Shown here one piece after another: positions 1 through 9,182 of a DNA stretch of 64,000 nucleotides. Source of the DNA: Streptomyces sp. 846.5 (GTDB lineage Bacteria; Actinomycetota; Actinomycetes; Streptomycetales; Streptomycetaceae); assembly GCF_004365705.1 (NCBI RefSeq), contig NZ_SOBN01000001.1:1426001-1490000 (forward strand), read 5' to 3'. Every line of letters begins with the position of its first letter. Position 1 is the stretch's first letter. Made by a program: the position numbers and the translations under genes. The notes below the pieces were generated by a model. It was not told where the DNA came from and did no database searches. It was given only the letters and a program-made list of their open reading frames with translations.

Positions 1-254
1 TACGGGTGAACGCGGTCGCACCCGGCCTGGTGCGCACCGCGATGACCGGACGGCACTACCTGCGGCCCGACGGCAGCGTGGACGAGGCCGCCCGCGCCGC
101 CGCCGAGAAACCGTTGCGCCGACTCTCCCCGCTGGGGATGATCGGCGAACCCGAGGACATCGCCTACGCCGTCCGCTACCTGGTCAGCGATGCCGCCCGG
201 TTCGTCACCGGACAGATCCTGCGTCCCAACGGCGGCGTGGCGATGCCCTGGTGA
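1..254 (+). CDS. SDR family oxidoreductase, C-terminal fragment
   Basis: The gene enters from the left edge and only about 84 C-terminal codons are visible. The fragment opens with RVNAVAPGLVRT, the strand and loop after the SDR catalytic Tyr-Lys helix. It ends with GEPEDIAYAVRYLVSD and TGQILRPNGG, the usual tail of classical short-chain dehydrogenases. The Rossmann GxxxGxG and YxxxK motifs lie outside the window, so substrate and cofactor preference cannot be judged. It converges on pgi with only 13 bp between the two stop codons. Confidence 0.85.
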   Translation, partial: RVNAVAPGLVRTAMTGRHYLRPDGSVDEAARAAAEKPLRRLSPLGMIGEPEDIAYAVRYLVSDAARFVTGQILRPNGGVAMPW

Positions 255-267
255 GGACGGGCGGGGG

Positions 268-1929
268 CTAGCGTCCGCGCAGGGTGCGGTAGCGGGTGGC
301 CAGGGTGGCGGTGGACGAGTCCAGGGCGTCGAAGCCCTGGCCGTCGACCAGCACCGGCTCGATCTTCTTGGCCAGCACCTTGCCGAGCTCCACGCCCCAC
401 TGGTCGAAGGAGTCGATGTTCCACACCGCGCCCTGGACGAAGACCTTGTGCTCGTAGAGGGCGATCAACTGCCCCAGCACACTCGGCGTCAGCTCCTGGG
501 CCAGGATGGTGGTGGTGGGGTGGTTGCCCTTGAAGGTCTTGTGCGGCACCAGCTCCTCGGCCACGCCCTCGGCGCGCACCTCGTCCGGGGTCTTGCCGAA
601 GGCCAGCGCCTGGCCCTGCGCGAACAGGTTCGCCATCAGCAGGTCGTGCTGCGCCACCAGCCCGGGGGCGAGATCGGCGACCGGCCTGGCGAAGCCCAGC
701 AGGTCCGCCGGGATCACCTTGGTGCCCTGGTGGATCAGCTGGTAGTAGGCGTGCTGCCCGTTGGTGCCCGGCGTGCCCCACACCACCGGACCGGTCTGCC
801 AGCGCACCGGCTGCCCGTCGCGGTCCACCGACTTGCCGTTGGACTCCATGTCCAGCTGCTGCAGGTACGCGGTGAACTTGGACAGGTAGTGCGAGTACGG
901 CAGCACCGCATGCGACTGCGCGTCGAAGAACGCCCCGTACCAGACCCCGAGCAGGCCCAGCAGCAGCGGCACGTTCTGCTCCGGCGGCGCGGTCCGGAAG
1001 TGCTCGTCGACCAGGTGGAACCCGGCCAGCATCTCCCGGAACGCGTCCGGGCCGATCGCGATCATCAGCGACAGGCCGATCGCCGAGTCGTAGGAGTAGC
1101 GGCCGCCCACCCAGTCCCAGAACTCGAACATGTTGGCCACGTCGATGCCGAAGTCGGAGACCCCGGCGCCGTTGGTCGACAGCGCGACGAAGTGCTTGGC
1201 GACCGCGTCCTTGCCGGCGCCCAGCTCGGTCAGCAGCCAGTTGCGGGCCGAGGTGGCGTTGGTGATGGTCTCGATGGTGGTGAAGGTCTTGGACGCGACA
1301 ATGAACAGCGTCTCGGCCGCGTCCAGGTCCCGCACCGCCTCGTGCAGGTCGGCGCCGTCCACGTTGGACACGAAGCGGACCGTCAGGTCCCGGTCGGTGA
1401 ACGAGCGCAGGGCCTCGTAGGCCATGGCCGGGCCCAGGTCCGAGCCGCCGATGCCGATGTTGACGACGTTGCGGATGCGCTTGCCGGTGTGGCCGGTCCA
1501 CTCCCCCGAGCGGATCCGGTCGGCGAAGGACGCCATCTTGTCCAGCACCGCGTGCACGGCGGGCACCACGTTCTCGCCGTCGACCTCGACCACCGCGTCG
1601 CGCGGGGCCCGCAGCGCGGTGTGCAGCACCGCCCGGTCCTCGGTGATGTTGATCTTCTCGCCGCGGAACATCGCGTCCCGCAGCTCGAACACCCCGCGGG
1701 AGGCGGCCAACTGCCGCAGCAGCCCCAGGGTCTCGTCGGTCACCAGGTGCTTGGAGTAGTCCAGGTACAGGTCCCCCACCCGTAGCGCATAGCGCTCCCC
1801 GCGCTCCGCGTCACCGGCGAACAACTCCCGCAGATGCACCTCACCCAACTCGGCCCGGTGCTTTCCCAGCTCCGCCCACTCCGGCGACCGATCCAGCGGC
1901 AGCCGGTCGGAACGGGTTCCCTCGGACAT
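268..1929 (-). CDS. pgi: glucose-6-phosphate isomerase
   Basis: Interconverts glucose-6-phosphate and fructose-6-phosphate in cytosolic glycolysis and gluconeogenesis. The 553-residue length is standard for the long bacterial and eukaryotic PGI type. Visible signatures are [21 protein letters not shown] in the first SIS sugar-phosphate domain, [13 protein letters not shown], and [16 protein letters not shown] near the active-site base. The C-terminal [20 protein letters not shown] region is also typical. The ATG start gives the conserved [19 protein letters not shown]-terminus. It lies 43 bp downstream of the histidine kinase on the same strand, so read-through is possible, but no functional link is evident. 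Confidence 0.97.
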   Translation of the reverse strand: MSEGTRSDRLPLDRSPEWAELGKHRAELGEVHLRELFAGDAERGERYALRVGDLYLDYSKHLVTDETLGLLRQLAASRGVFELRDAMFRGEKINITEDRAVLHTALRAPRDAVVEVDGENVVPAVHAVLDKMASFADRIRSGEWTGHTGKRIRNVVNIGIGGSDLGPAMAYEALRSFTDRDLTVRFVSNVDGADLHEAVRDLDAAETLFIVASKTFTTIETITNATSARNWLLTELGAGKDAVAKHFVALSTNGAGVSDFGIDVANMFEFWDWVGGRYSYDSAIGLSLMIAIGPDAFREMLAGFHLVDEHFRTAPPEQNVPLLLGLLGVWYGAFFDAQSHAVLPYSHYLSKFTAYLQQLDMESNGKSVDRDGQPVRWQTGPVVWGTPGTNGQHAYYQLIHQGTKVIPADLLGFARPVADLAPGLVAQHDLLMANLFAQGQALAFGKTPDEVRAEGVAEELVPHKTFKGNHPTTTILAQELTPSVLGQLIALYEHKVFVQGAVWNIDSFDQWGVELGKVLAKKIEPVLVDGQGFDALDSSTATLATRYRTLRGR

Positions 1930-1972
1930 CGCGTTGACTCCATTCCTGCTGAGGTTCGGTACGCGCCCGAGC

Positions 1973-3193
1973 CTATCCCGCGCGCCCCTCGTCGGACGGA
2001 ACGGCGATCGGCAGGCTGAGCCGTACGGCGAAGCCTCCGTCAGCCGTGGCGCCGCTGGTGAAGCTGCCGCCGAGCAGGGTGGCCCGCTCCCGAAGGCCGA
2101 TCAGACCGTGTCCGCCGCGCGGCAGGTCGGACAGGTCGGTGCCGTCCCGGACCAGCGCGGGCGGGCCGTTGACGACCGAGACCAGCAGCCGTTCCGCGAC
2201 CGGCGGGTCATCGGTCGGGCAGACGCAGTCCAGCTGGACCTCGGTGCGCGCGCCGGGAGCGTGCTTGCGGACATTGGTCAGCGCCTCCTGGACCGTCCGG
2301 TAGGCCGCGCGCTCCACCGGTTCGGGCAGCGCAGGCGGCGACGGGACCGGCATCCGCAGCTCCGCGTCCACCTCCGACTCGGCCACCAGCCGGGCCAGAT
2401 CGGCCAGCCGGGGCTGCGGCGCCAGCTCGGTGGGCCCGGCGCCGGCGGCCCGCAGCACCAGGATCATGCTGCGCAGTTCTTCCAGCGTGGCCACCGCCAG
2501 GCCGCGCAGGGTGCCCGCGGTGGCGCGGACCTCCGGGTCCCTCGCGGTGACCTGGAGCGCGCCGGCCTGCACCGCGATCAGCCCGGCCTGGTGCGAGACC
2601 ACGTCGTGCATCTCCCTGGCGATCCTGGCCCGCTCCCGGGCCAGCACCGTCTCGGCGTGCAGCTCGCGCTCGTGGTCCCGCAGCGTCGCCAGCTCGGCGA
2701 CCCGCTCGGACAGCGCCTCGCGGGTCCGCGCCAGCAGGCCCAGCGCCGCCGGTCCGGCCGCCAGCATCACCGCGTAGATCAAGTCCTGGGTGTGGTCGCT
2801 CAGCGTCTCCACCGTGAACTGGTGCAGCGGCCAGGGGACGAACAGGCCCAGACCGACCAGTCCCCCGCCGAGGTGGACCTCCCAGCGCGAGCGGTCGGTC
2901 CGGGCCAGGCTGTAGAGGGCGGCCATGGCCGCCAGCACGGCCGTGCCCGCGTAGAGGCCGGGCAGGACCACCAGCAGCACCAGCCGCGGGAACCGGCGCC
3001 AGAACAGCAGCGAGACGGCCGACACGATGGAGACGGTGAAGGTCCAGTCGCGCGGCGGCGGGAAGTTCAGCAGGGCGTCGACGGTGGACGCGGCGACCAG
3101 GCCGAGGGTCACCACGGCGTGGCGCACCCGCTGCGGCAGCCGGCGCCAGAGCGAGGGCAGGCCGCTGAGCTGCGGACGTCTGCGGCCGCTCAT
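1973..3193 (-). CDS. sensor histidine kinase, NarX/DesK type
   Basis: Membrane histidine kinase of 406 residues. The N-terminal half has about five hydrophobic segments (roughly residues 25-145) and no recognisable extracellular sensor domain. The HisKA_3 motif [11 protein letters not shown] places the phosphorylated His at residue 196. The HATPase part shows [18 protein letters not shown] (N box) and [16 protein letters not shown] (G box). The reading frame stays open far upstream, but the ATG at 3193 starts a proper kinase N-terminus and overlaps the regulator stop in an ATGA, so the two genes are translationally coupled. The stimulus is unknown. Confidence 0.9.
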   Translation of the reverse strand: MSGRRRPQLSGLPSLWRRLPQRVRHAVVTLGLVAASTVDALLNFPPPRDWTFTVSIVSAVSLLFWRRFPRLVLLVVLPGLYAGTAVLAAMAALYSLARTDRSRWEVHLGGGLVGLGLFVPWPLHQFTVETLSDHTQDLIYAVMLAAGPAALGLLARTREALSERVAELATLRDHERELHAETVLARERARIAREMHDVVSHQAGLIAVQAGALQVTARDPEVRATAGTLRGLAVATLEELRSMILVLRAAGAGPTELAPQPRLADLARLVAESEVDAELRMPVPSPPALPEPVERAAYRTVQEALTNVRKHAPGARTEVQLDCVCPTDDPPVAERLLVSVVNGPPALVRDGTDLSDLPRGGHGLIGLRERATLLGGSFTSGATADGGFAVRLSLPIAVPSDEGRAG

Positions 3194-3849
3194 TCGAGCA
3201 TCCCGGCCCGCTCGGCCAGGACCGCCGCCTGGATCCGGTTCGCCACGCCGAGCTTGGTGAGCACCGCGCTGACGTAGTCCTTCACCGTCGCCGCACCCAG
3301 ATGCATACGCGCGCCTATCTCGATGTTGGACAGTCCCTGTCCCAGGAAACCGAGCACCTGCAGCTCCCGCTCGCTCAGACTGCCGACGATCTCGGCGCCC
3401 CGCGCGGCACCGCGCCGTTCGGCCGCGCGCAGCCGCCGCAGCAGCGGCGCCGACAGGCATCCCGCGCCGGTGGCCACCGCCCGGACCGAGCGGGCCAGCA
3501 CGTCCGGCTCGGTGTCCTTGAGCAGGAAGCCGCTCGCGCCGAGGCGCAGCGCCTGGTCGAGGTGCTCGTCGGTGTCGAAGGTGGTGAGCATGGCGACCTC
3601 CGGCGGCTCGGGCAGCGCCCGCAGCCGGCGCAGCAGGGTCAGCCCGTCCACGTCGGGCATCCGGATGTCCAGCAGGACCACGTCCGGGCGCAGCTCCCGG
3701 ACCGCGTTCAGGGCGTCCGTCCCCGGGCAGGTCGCCACCACCTCGATGTCCGGGGCGGAGCCCAGGATCATGGCGAGGCCGGACCGGATCAGCGCCTCGT
3801 CGTCGACGATGGCGATCCGGAGGGGGCTGCTGGCTGGCTGTAGGGGCAA
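3190..3849 (-). CDS. NarL/LuxR-type response regulator
   Basis: DNA-binding partner of the kinase encoded just downstream (ATGA overlap). The receiver has IVDDEALIRSG, phospho-acceptor Asp61 in VVLLDIRMPD, TTFDTDEH and the Lys in GFLLKDTEPD. The C-terminus is a GerE-type HTH: LSERELQVLGFLGQGLSNIE and GAATVKDYVSAVLTKLGV. The start is uncertain. The TTG at 3849 follows an AGG-containing purine stretch and gives a typical 219-residue protein. An in-frame GTG at 3936 would add 29 residues with no receiver homology. The frame is open to about 4185, but that extension reads like antisense sequence. Confidence 0.88.
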   Translation of the reverse strand: MPLQPASSPLRIAIVDDEALIRSGLAMILGSAPDIEVVATCPGTDALNAVRELRPDVVLLDIRMPDVDGLTLLRRLRALPEPPEVAMLTTFDTDEHLDQALRLGASGFLLKDTEPDVLARSVRAVATGAGCLSAPLLRRLRAAERRGAARGAEIVGSLSERELQVLGFLGQGLSNIEIGARMHLGAATVKDYVSAVLTKLGVANRIQAAVLAERAGMLE

Positions 3850-4109
3850 GGGGACCTGTCCTGGACGTCGCTCTGGCTGGTTCCCCGGGGCGCACCGGTC
3901 CGGTGTCGCTTCAACAGTGCGTTGACCAGGGAACACCGCGTGACCGTACCCCAGGCTCCAGCGCGGGGCGAATCCGCGGCGCCCGGAGCCGGTCCCCCGG
4001 CCGACTCCGGGCCCGACCCCCGTTCGGAGGGCGGACAACCCCTGGTCGGGGGTGGTCCGGAGGTTCGAGTACGACCAGGATGGGCCCCTGGCGCCGGAAA
4101 CGGCGCGTC

Positions 4110-4140
4110 GGCGGGCACCACGGGGGGGTGCCCGCCTTTT
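4110..4140 (+). terminator. intrinsic terminator with no upstream gene
   Basis: A perfect 10-bp stem (4110-4119 with 4127-4136), a 7-nt loop and an immediate TTTT run (4137-4140). This is a textbook rho-independent terminator on the plus strand. Nothing coding on the plus strand lies between 3850 and it. It could end a small RNA, or act as an attenuator if the sigma-factor transcript starts upstream of it. Confidence 0.7.
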
Positions 4141-4168
4141 GCGTGGGTCCGGGCCCGGACCGTGCCAT

Positions 4169-4194
4169 GCTTGGGCGGGAAGCAACCCGGGTAA
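4169..4194 (+). promoter_or_regulatory. SigB/SigF-like promoter upstream of sigma gene
   Basis: GCTT, 16 nt, then GGGTAA fits the GNNT-N14-16-GGGTA pattern of actinomycete SigB-family promoters except at the last base. It lies about 80 bp before the sigma gene start. This suggests autoregulation by a SigB-type factor. It is a motif match only. Confidence 0.4.
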
Positions 4195-4272
4195 GGCACG
4201 AAGGACAGCTCATCACACGGCCGGAGCATGGCAGCCAGTCATGCGGACCGAATCCCGACGAAGGAGCTCGGC

Positions 4273-5112
4273 ATGCGGCAGACGACACGCACGGTGGCGC
4301 CGAGGATGCCCGTCCCTGCGGAACTGCCCCAGATCCCCGCAGCGGCGACGGTCTCGCCCGAGAACGCGAAGGCCCTGTCGAAGCTGCTCTTCCACCGGCT
4401 GGAACAGCTGGAGGAGGGCACCCCGCAGTACGCCTACGTCCGGAACACCCTGGTCGAGCTGAACATGGCACTGGTGAAGTACGCCGCGTCGCGGTTCCGC
4501 ACCCGCAGCGAGCCGATGGCGGACATCGTCCAGGTCGGCACGATCGGACTGATCAAGGCCATCAACCGGTTCGAGCCCGGCCGGGGCCTGGAGTTCCCCA
4601 CCTTCGCGCTGCCCACCATCACCGGCGAGATCAAGCGCTTCTTCCGCGACACCAGCTGGGCCGTACGGGTCCCGCGGCGGCTCCAGGAGCTGCGGCTGGC
4701 CCTGGCCAGGGCCACCGACGCGCTGCAGCAGGAGCTGGACCGGACGCCGACCGCCGCCGAACTGGCGGTGCGCCTGAGTCTGACCGAGGCCGAGGTGGAG
4801 GAGGGGCTGCGGGCGGGCATGGCCTACACGGCCGGTTCGCTGGACGCCCCGGCGGAGGACGGCGCCGAGTCCCGCGCGGAGCGGATCGGCTACGAGGACG
4901 CCGCCATCGCCCTGGTCGACGACCGCGAATCGCTCCGGCCGCTGATCGCGGAGCTGTCGCCGCGCGACCGGGAGATCCTGTCGCTGCGGTTCGGCTCCGA
5001 GCTGACCCAGTCGGAGATCGGCGCCGAGCTGGGGCTTTCGCAGATGCATGTCTCCCGGCTGCTCACCCGGGTGCTGGGCAGGCTGCGGGCGGGGCTGCTG
5101 GCCGAGGACTGA
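4273..5112 (+). CDS. RNA polymerase sigma factor, SigB/SigF/SigG subfamily
   Basis: Alternative sigma-70 (group 3) of about 279 residues. Region 2 is visible as ALVKYAASRFRTRSEPMADI, VQVGTIGLIKAINRFEP and FPTFALPTITGEIKRFFRD. Region 3 follows from about residue 150. Region 4 is LSPRDREILSLRFGSELTQ plus the HTH SEIGAELGLSQMHVSRLLTR. In Streptomyces such factors control osmotic, oxidative and sporulation responses. The ATG at 4273 follows AAGGAG at ideal spacing. An in-frame ATG at 4228 is the alternative and has a poorly placed GGAG. No anti-sigma or anti-anti-sigma gene is adjacent, though a SpoIIE-type phosphatase lies 36 kb away. A strong terminator follows. Confidence 0.93.
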   Translation: MRQTTRTVAPRMPVPAELPQIPAAATVSPENAKALSKLLFHRLEQLEEGTPQYAYVRNTLVELNMALVKYAASRFRTRSEPMADIVQVGTIGLIKAINRFEPGRGLEFPTFALPTITGEIKRFFRDTSWAVRVPRRLQELRLALARATDALQQELDRTPTAAELAVRLSLTEAEVEEGLRAGMAYTAGSLDAPAEDGAESRAERIGYEDAAIALVDDRESLRPLIAELSPRDREILSLRFGSELTQSEIGAELGLSQMHVSRLLTRVLGRLRAGLLAED

Positions 5113-5132
5113 CGCCGGGCTGTACGACAGGA

Positions 5133-5171
5133 CGAGGGCCCCGAACCGCATCAAGCGGTTCGGGGCCCTCG
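5133..5171. terminator. bidirectional hairpin terminator
   Basis: A perfect 17-bp inverted repeat (5133-5149 with 5155-5171) and a 5-nt loop, ATCAA. It lies between the convergent sigma-factor and helicase genes and ends 10 bp before the helicase stop. There is no long T-run on either side, which is common for actinomycete terminators. Confidence 0.85.
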
Positions 5172-5181
5172 CTGTTCTGTC

Positions 5182-6708
5182 CTAGGCCGCGCGGCTGGGG
5201 CGCTGGCCCTGGCCGGAGGGACGGCGCGGGCGGCGACCGCCGTTGCCGCCGTTGCCACCGCCGCCGCTGCGGCCGGAGCCGCCGCGGGGACCGCGCTGGC
5301 CCTGGGACGGCACGGCGGGGGCGGGCGCGGCGATGACCACCGGCACGCCGCTGGGCTTGCGGGCACCGGTGATCCGGGCCAGCTCGGCGTCACCGGCCCG
5401 GACCCGGTCGTTGTTGGGGGTGATCCCGGCGTCGGCCATCAGCCGCGCCATCTCCCGGCGCTGGTTGGACAGCACCAGGGTGACCACGGTGCCGGACTCC
5501 CCCGCGCGGGCGGTGCGGCCGCCGCGGTGCAGGTAGTCCTTGTGGTCGGTCGGCGGGTCGACGTTGACGACCAGGTCGAGGTTGTCCACGTGGATGCCGC
5601 GGGCGGCGACGTTGGTGGCGACCAGGGCGGTGATGTGGCCGTCCTTGAACTGCTCCAGCACCCGGTTGCGCTGCGGCTGGGACTTGCCGCCGTGCAGCGA
5701 GGCCGCGCGCACGCCGTTGGCGAGCAGCTCCTTGGCCAGCTTGTCGGTGGCGTGCTTGGTGTCCATGAACATGATCACCCGGCCCTCGCGGGCGGCGATC
5801 TCCACGGTCACGGCGCGCTTGTCGGTGTCCGCGACATAGAGCACGTGGTGCTCCATGGTGGTGACGGCGCCGGCCGAGGGGTCCACCGAGTGGGTGACCG
5901 GGTCGCTGAGGAAGCGGCGGACCAAGCGGTCCACATTGCGGTCCAGGGTGGCCGAGAACAGCATCGTCTGGCCGTCCGGACGGACCTGCTCCAGCAGGTT
6001 GGTGACCTGCGGCAGGAAGCCCATGTCGGCCATCTGGTCGGCCTCGTCCAGGACGCTGATCGCGACCCGGTCGAGCCGGGCGTCGCCGCGGTCGATGAGG
6101 TCCTTGAGCCGGCCCGGGGTGGCGATCAGCACCTCGACGCCCCGGCGCAGCGAACCGGCCTGGCGGCCGATGGACATGCCGCCGACGACCGTGGTGAGCC
6201 GCAGGTTCACGGCGGTGGCGTACGGGGTGAGCGCGTCGGCGACCTGCTGGGCCAGCTCACGGGTCGGCACCAGCACCAGGGCCAGCGGGGCCTTGGGCTC
6301 GGCGCGGCGGCCCGCGGTGCGGGCCAGCAGGGCCAGGCCGAAGGCCAGGGTCTTGCCGGATCCGGTTCGGCCCCGGCCGAGGACGTCCCGTCCGGCCAGG
6401 GCGTTCGGCAGGGTCGCGGCCTGGATCGGGAACGGCTCGGTGACGCCCTCGCGGGTCAGCGTCGCCAGCAGGCCGCTGGGCATGTCCAGCTCGCTGAAGG
6501 CGGCGACCGGCGGAAGCGAAGGAGTGGTGCTGACGGGCATCTCGAACTCGCCCTGCGGGGCGGTGCTCTGACGGCGGCGCGGGGCACCCTGCTGCGGGCG
6601 GCCACGGAACTGCCCGCCGCCGCCACCGCTGCGGGCGCTCGTCCCGGTGGGACGGCCGAAGCGGGTGGCGGGACGCTGGTCATTGGTACGGCTGGTGCGA
6701 TGGTTCAC
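5182..6708 (-). CDS. DEAD-box ATP-dependent RNA helicase
   Basis: RNA-unwinding ATPase, probably in cold adaptation, ribosome assembly or mRNA turnover. At 508 residues it has a low-complexity Gly/Arg-rich N-terminus, then a helicase core from about residue 70. The core shows the Q motif (FPIQAATLP), Walker A GRGRTGSGKT (111-120), LVPTRELAQQ, the DEAD box in VLDEADQMADMGF (221-224), SAT, and motif VI HRGGRTARAGESG. The C-terminal tail is again Gly/Arg-rich, typical of RNA-binding extensions. The GTG start at 6708 has a very strong GAGGAAGG ribosome-binding site 6 nt upstream. A later ATG (residue 57) is a weaker alternative. Confidence 0.93.
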   Translation of the reverse strand: MNHRTSRTNDQRPATRFGRPTGTSARSGGGGGQFRGRPQQGAPRRRQSTAPQGEFEMPVSTTPSLPPVAAFSELDMPSGLLATLTREGVTEPFPIQAATLPNALAGRDVLGRGRTGSGKTLAFGLALLARTAGRRAEPKAPLALVLVPTRELAQQVADALTPYATAVNLRLTTVVGGMSIGRQAGSLRRGVEVLIATPGRLKDLIDRGDARLDRVAISVLDEADQMADMGFLPQVTNLLEQVRPDGQTMLFSATLDRNVDRLVRRFLSDPVTHSVDPSAGAVTTMEHHVLYVADTDKRAVTVEIAAREGRVIMFMDTKHATDKLAKELLANGVRAASLHGGKSQPQRNRVLEQFKDGHITALVATNVAARGIHVDNLDLVVNVDPPTDHKDYLHRGGRTARAGESGTVVTLVLSNQRREMARLMADAGITPNNDRVRAGDAELARITGARKPSGVPVVIAAPAPAVPSQGQRGPRGGSGRSGGGGNGGNGGRRPRRPSGQGQRPSRAA

Positions 6709-6832
6709 AGAGAACCTTCCTCGTAGCGGCACGCTTCGAGGAGAGCTCCGCAGCGCTGGGCGCGGAGGATCGCAAGAACGAGCCAGGGGGCGGCGGAGAA
6801 GTCTCCGCAGGGGCGTGATCTGAGTCACACGC

Positions 6833-6874
6833 AAAACTCTGCAGGCCCAGCGAGAACGCCGGGCCTACAGAGTT
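6833..6874 (-). terminator. intrinsic terminator of the tRNA-fMet gene
   Basis: On the minus strand a 14-bp stem (6861-6874 with 6835-6848, one G-T wobble) and a 12-nt loop are followed by a TTTT run. It begins 5 nt past the tRNA discriminator base, so it clearly ends that transcript before the helicase leader. Confidence 0.85.
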
Positions 6875-6878
6875 CAAG

Positions 6879-6952
6879 TAGCGGGGACAGGATTTGAACC
6901 TGCGACCTCTGGGTTATGAGCCCAGCGAGCTACCGAGCTGCTCCACCCCGCG
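6879..6952 (-). tRNA. initiator tRNA-fMet (CAT)
   Basis: A full cloverleaf can be folded with anticodon CAT. Initiator hallmarks are present: C1 faces U72 with no Watson-Crick pair at the end of the acceptor stem, and three consecutive G-C pairs (GGG/CCC) flank the anticodon loop. The T loop is TTCAAAT. The 3' CCA is not encoded. A terminator follows directly, so the gene is transcribed alone. Confidence 0.96.
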
Positions 6953-6999
6953 TCGGTGACTCAACTGTACCAGAGTGGGACGATCAGCTCGGAGCAGGC

Positions 7000-7857
7000 T
7001 CAGTTCGAGCCGGCCCCGGGTGCGGGCAACGGCGGCAGCGCCGCGATCACGTCGCTGACCGGTGTGTCCGGCGCCACACCCCGGGGGTCGGCGAAGAAGA
7101 CCTGCCGCAACGGGCCGCGCGGAGTCGTCACGTCGGCCTGGGCGCTCATCCAGGCCTCCAGGGTCTCCCCGGCCCGCATCCCGTCGGCGGGCGACAGCTC
7201 CCCGCGGGTGAGCCGGACATAGGCCTCCCGGTGCGCCGGGTCCTGGCGGATCGTCAGGTCGGGGAAGCGGGCGGCCATCGCCTCGGCCGCCTCGTCCGGG
7301 ATGGGACGGCACCACTCGACCGGGCCGTCCGAGTCCTCGTCCACCTCCCCGTGGTAGATGAAGAAGGGCGCGCCCTCCATTCCGGTGAGCGAGGGGACGG
7401 TGCCGTCGCCGAGGCGGACCACCATCCCGACGGTGAACTCGTTGATCTCGGCCGAGGTGACATGGCGCAGCGCGCAGAGCATGGTGCGCGCCGGCATCTC
7501 GCGTACCGCGACAGGCAGCATGGTGGATCCTTCCGACAGTGTGTCGACGAGGAAACGGACGATGTCGCGGCGCTCCTGCTGTTCCGCTTCGACGTCGTCC
7601 CAGTAGGCGGCCACGGCCTTGGCCGCCTCGCCGCGCGGCAGGTCGCAGACCTGGCGGATGCGGGCCAGCGGCATGCCGATCCGGCGCAGCCTGGCCACCA
7701 GCCGGGCCCGGGCCAACTGGTCCTGGCTGTAGCGGCGGTAGCCGGACACCGGGTCGGTGTGCGCGGGGACGAGCAGCTCCAGCTCGTCGTACAGCCGCAG
7801 CGCCTTCGGTGACAGGCGGGCCGCCTTGGCGAAGGCGCCGATGGTCCAGAGCTCCAT
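7000..7857 (-). CDS. MerR-family regulator with GyrI-like ligand domain
   Basis: One-component regulator of 285 residues. The N-terminal MerR winged helix starts WTIGAFAKAARLSPKALRLY and includes the conserved GYRRYS wing. A helical dimerisation region covers about residues 80-110. From about residue 115 there is a GyrI/BmrR-like effector domain (PARTMLCALRHV, GAPFFIYHGEV, VEWCRPIP). This layout is typical of BmrR or TipA-like sensors of cationic drugs. Upstream is a MerR-style promoter with a 19-bp spacer holding a dyad (7902-7932), which implies autoregulation. The gene lies 80 bp downstream of efeB on the same strand, but nothing links it to iron. Confidence 0.9.
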   Translation of the reverse strand: MELWTIGAFAKAARLSPKALRLYDELELLVPAHTDPVSGYRRYSQDQLARARLVARLRRIGMPLARIRQVCDLPRGEAAKAVAAYWDDVEAEQQERRDIVRFLVDTLSEGSTMLPVAVREMPARTMLCALRHVTSAEINEFTVGMVVRLGDGTVPSLTGMEGAPFFIYHGEVDEDSDGPVEWCRPIPDEAAEAMAARFPDLTIRQDPAHREAYVRLTRGELSPADGMRAGETLEAWMSAQADVTTPRGPLRQVFFADPRGVAPDTPVSDVIAALPPLPAPGAGSN

Positions 7858-7901
7858 GGCTGTCCACTTCCTCGTCCCGGGCGTTCTGCCCGGTCACCAC
7901 G

Positions 7902-7932
7902 ATGCTGGGCCTTCCCCCTGGGACAAGGTCAA
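7902..7932 (-). promoter_or_regulatory. MerR-type promoter/operator of the merR gene
   Basis: On the minus strand TTGACC (7932-7927) is followed by a 19-nt spacer and CAGCAT (7907-7902). The spacer carries an imperfect dyad CCTTGTCCC-A-GGGGGAAGG (7928-7910). Long spacers with a central dyad are how MerR proteins activate by twisting DNA. It lies 45-75 bp before the merR start. Confidence 0.6.
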
Positions 7933-7937
7933 GGCCG

Positions 7938-9182
7938 TCAGGACAGCATGCCCGCACCGAGGAAGTCGGACGGGCCCTGGACTCCGGGCAGGGCGAAGAA
8001 GTAGCCGCCGCCGGTGGGGCGGATGTAGTCCACCAGCGGCTCGTCGGCCAGACTGGCCTGGACCGCCTCGAACTGGCGGACCACGTCCTGCTGGTAGCTG
8101 CAGAAGAGCAGGCCGACGTCCAGGTTGCCGTTGACGTCCACGCCGCGGTCGTAGTTGTAGCCGCGGCGCAGGATCTGCTGGGCGGCGGTGGCCCTGGTCC
8201 GGGGGTTGGCCAGCCGGATGTGCGCGGTCATCGGGACGGCGATGCCGTGAGGGTCGGCGGCGTAGTCGGGGACGTCGGTCTCGCGGTTGCCGTCGAGCGG
8301 GGCGCCGGTGTCGCGGCGGCGGCCGATCATGGTCTCCTGCTCGTGCAGCGAGACCCGGTCCCAGAACTCCACCAGCATCCGGATGATCCTGACGACCTGG
8401 TAGCTGCCGCCCTCGGTCCAGGCGGGTTCGCCGCCGGCACCGCCCCTGGTCCAGAGCAGGGCGTCGGCCACGGCGGCCCTGGCCACGTCCGGGTTGGCGA
8501 TGCCGTCCTTGAAGCCGAGCTGGTTGCGCTGCGCGCCGGTGGGGCGCGGGGCGGCATGGAAACCGTCGGCCTTCCAGGTGAGCTGCATCCCGGAGCGGGT
8601 GTGCCGGGTGATGTCGCGCAGGGCGTGCATCACGGTGTCCCGGGAGTCGGCACAGAGCTGGATCGACAGATCGCCATGGAGCTCTGTCGACCCGGCCAGA
8701 TGGTCGTTGGGGAACACCGGCATCGGCTTGAGCCGGGCCGGCCGGCGGGCCGCGAGGCCGTAGCGGGCGTCGAACAGCGAGGCGCCGACACCGACGGTGA
8801 CGGTCAGTCCGTCGGCCGGGACGGCGGGGCCGAGGGTGGCGCTGTCCGGGGGCACCGAGGCGACGCCGACGTCGGGAGGGGTACCGCCGGCGGTGAGGAA
8901 GCGGATCCGGTCGGTGAGGGTCTGGAACAGCTCGCGCAGGGCGGTCCGGTCGGCGGCGGTGACGTCGAAGGAGGCGAAGGTGGCGGCGGCCTGCTGCGGG
9001 GTGGCGATGCCGGCCTGGTGCGGCCCCCCGAAGGGGATGCGGCGCCCGGCCGGATCCACGCCGCCGTCGGACCCGGCCGCGGCTGCCCGTTCCACGCCCA
9101 GCGCGCCGACCCCGACGGCGGTGCCGACCGCCGCACCGCGCAGGAACGACCGGCGGCGCAGCGGCTCGGCGGAGGGGCTCAT
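7938..9182 (-). CDS. efeB: EfeB-type Dyp peroxidase / deferrochelatase, Tat-exported
   Basis: Haem-containing Dyp-type peroxidase exported in folded form. The start has a twin-arginine signal, [18 protein letters not shown], and an alanine-rich cleavage region near residue 36. The Dyp haem motif GxxDG appears as GFKDGIANP, followed by [11 protein letters not shown] with the likely proximal His. The 414-residue length fits EfeB. In E. coli EfeB oxidises ferrous iron or frees iron from haem for the EfeUOB system. The ATG at 9182 overlaps the efeO stop (ATGA), so the two are coupled. Confidence 0.93.
   Translation of the reverse strand: MSPSAEPLRRRSFLRGAAVGTAVGVGALGVERAAAAGSDGGVDPAGRRIPFGGPHQAGIATPQQAAATFASFDVTAADRTALRELFQTLTDRIRFLTAGGTPPDVGVASVPPDSATLGPAVPADGLTVTVGVGASLFDARYGLAARRPARLKPMPVFPNDHLAGSTELHGDLSIQLCADSRDTVMHALRDITRHTRSGMQLTWKADGFHAAPRPTGAQRNQLGFKDGIANPDVARAAVADALLWTRGGAGGEPAWTEGGSYQVVRIIRMLVEFWDRVSLHEQETMIGRRRDTGAPLDGNRETDVPDYAADPHGIAVPMTAHIRLANPRTRATAAQQILRRGYNYDRGVDVNGNLDVGLLFCSYQQDVVRQFEAVQASLADEPLVDYIRPTGGGYFFALPGVQGPSDFLGAGMLS

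Larger units (their letters stand above)
3850..4272. other. non-coding region between response regulator and sigma factor
   Basis: About 420 bp separates the minus-strand regulator from the plus-strand sigma factor. It holds a classical intrinsic terminator reading to the right (4110-4140), although no plus-strand gene precedes it, and a SigB-like promoter (4169-4194). Open frames here have no recognisable protein content. A short transcript ending at the terminator is a possibility. Confidence 0.5.
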
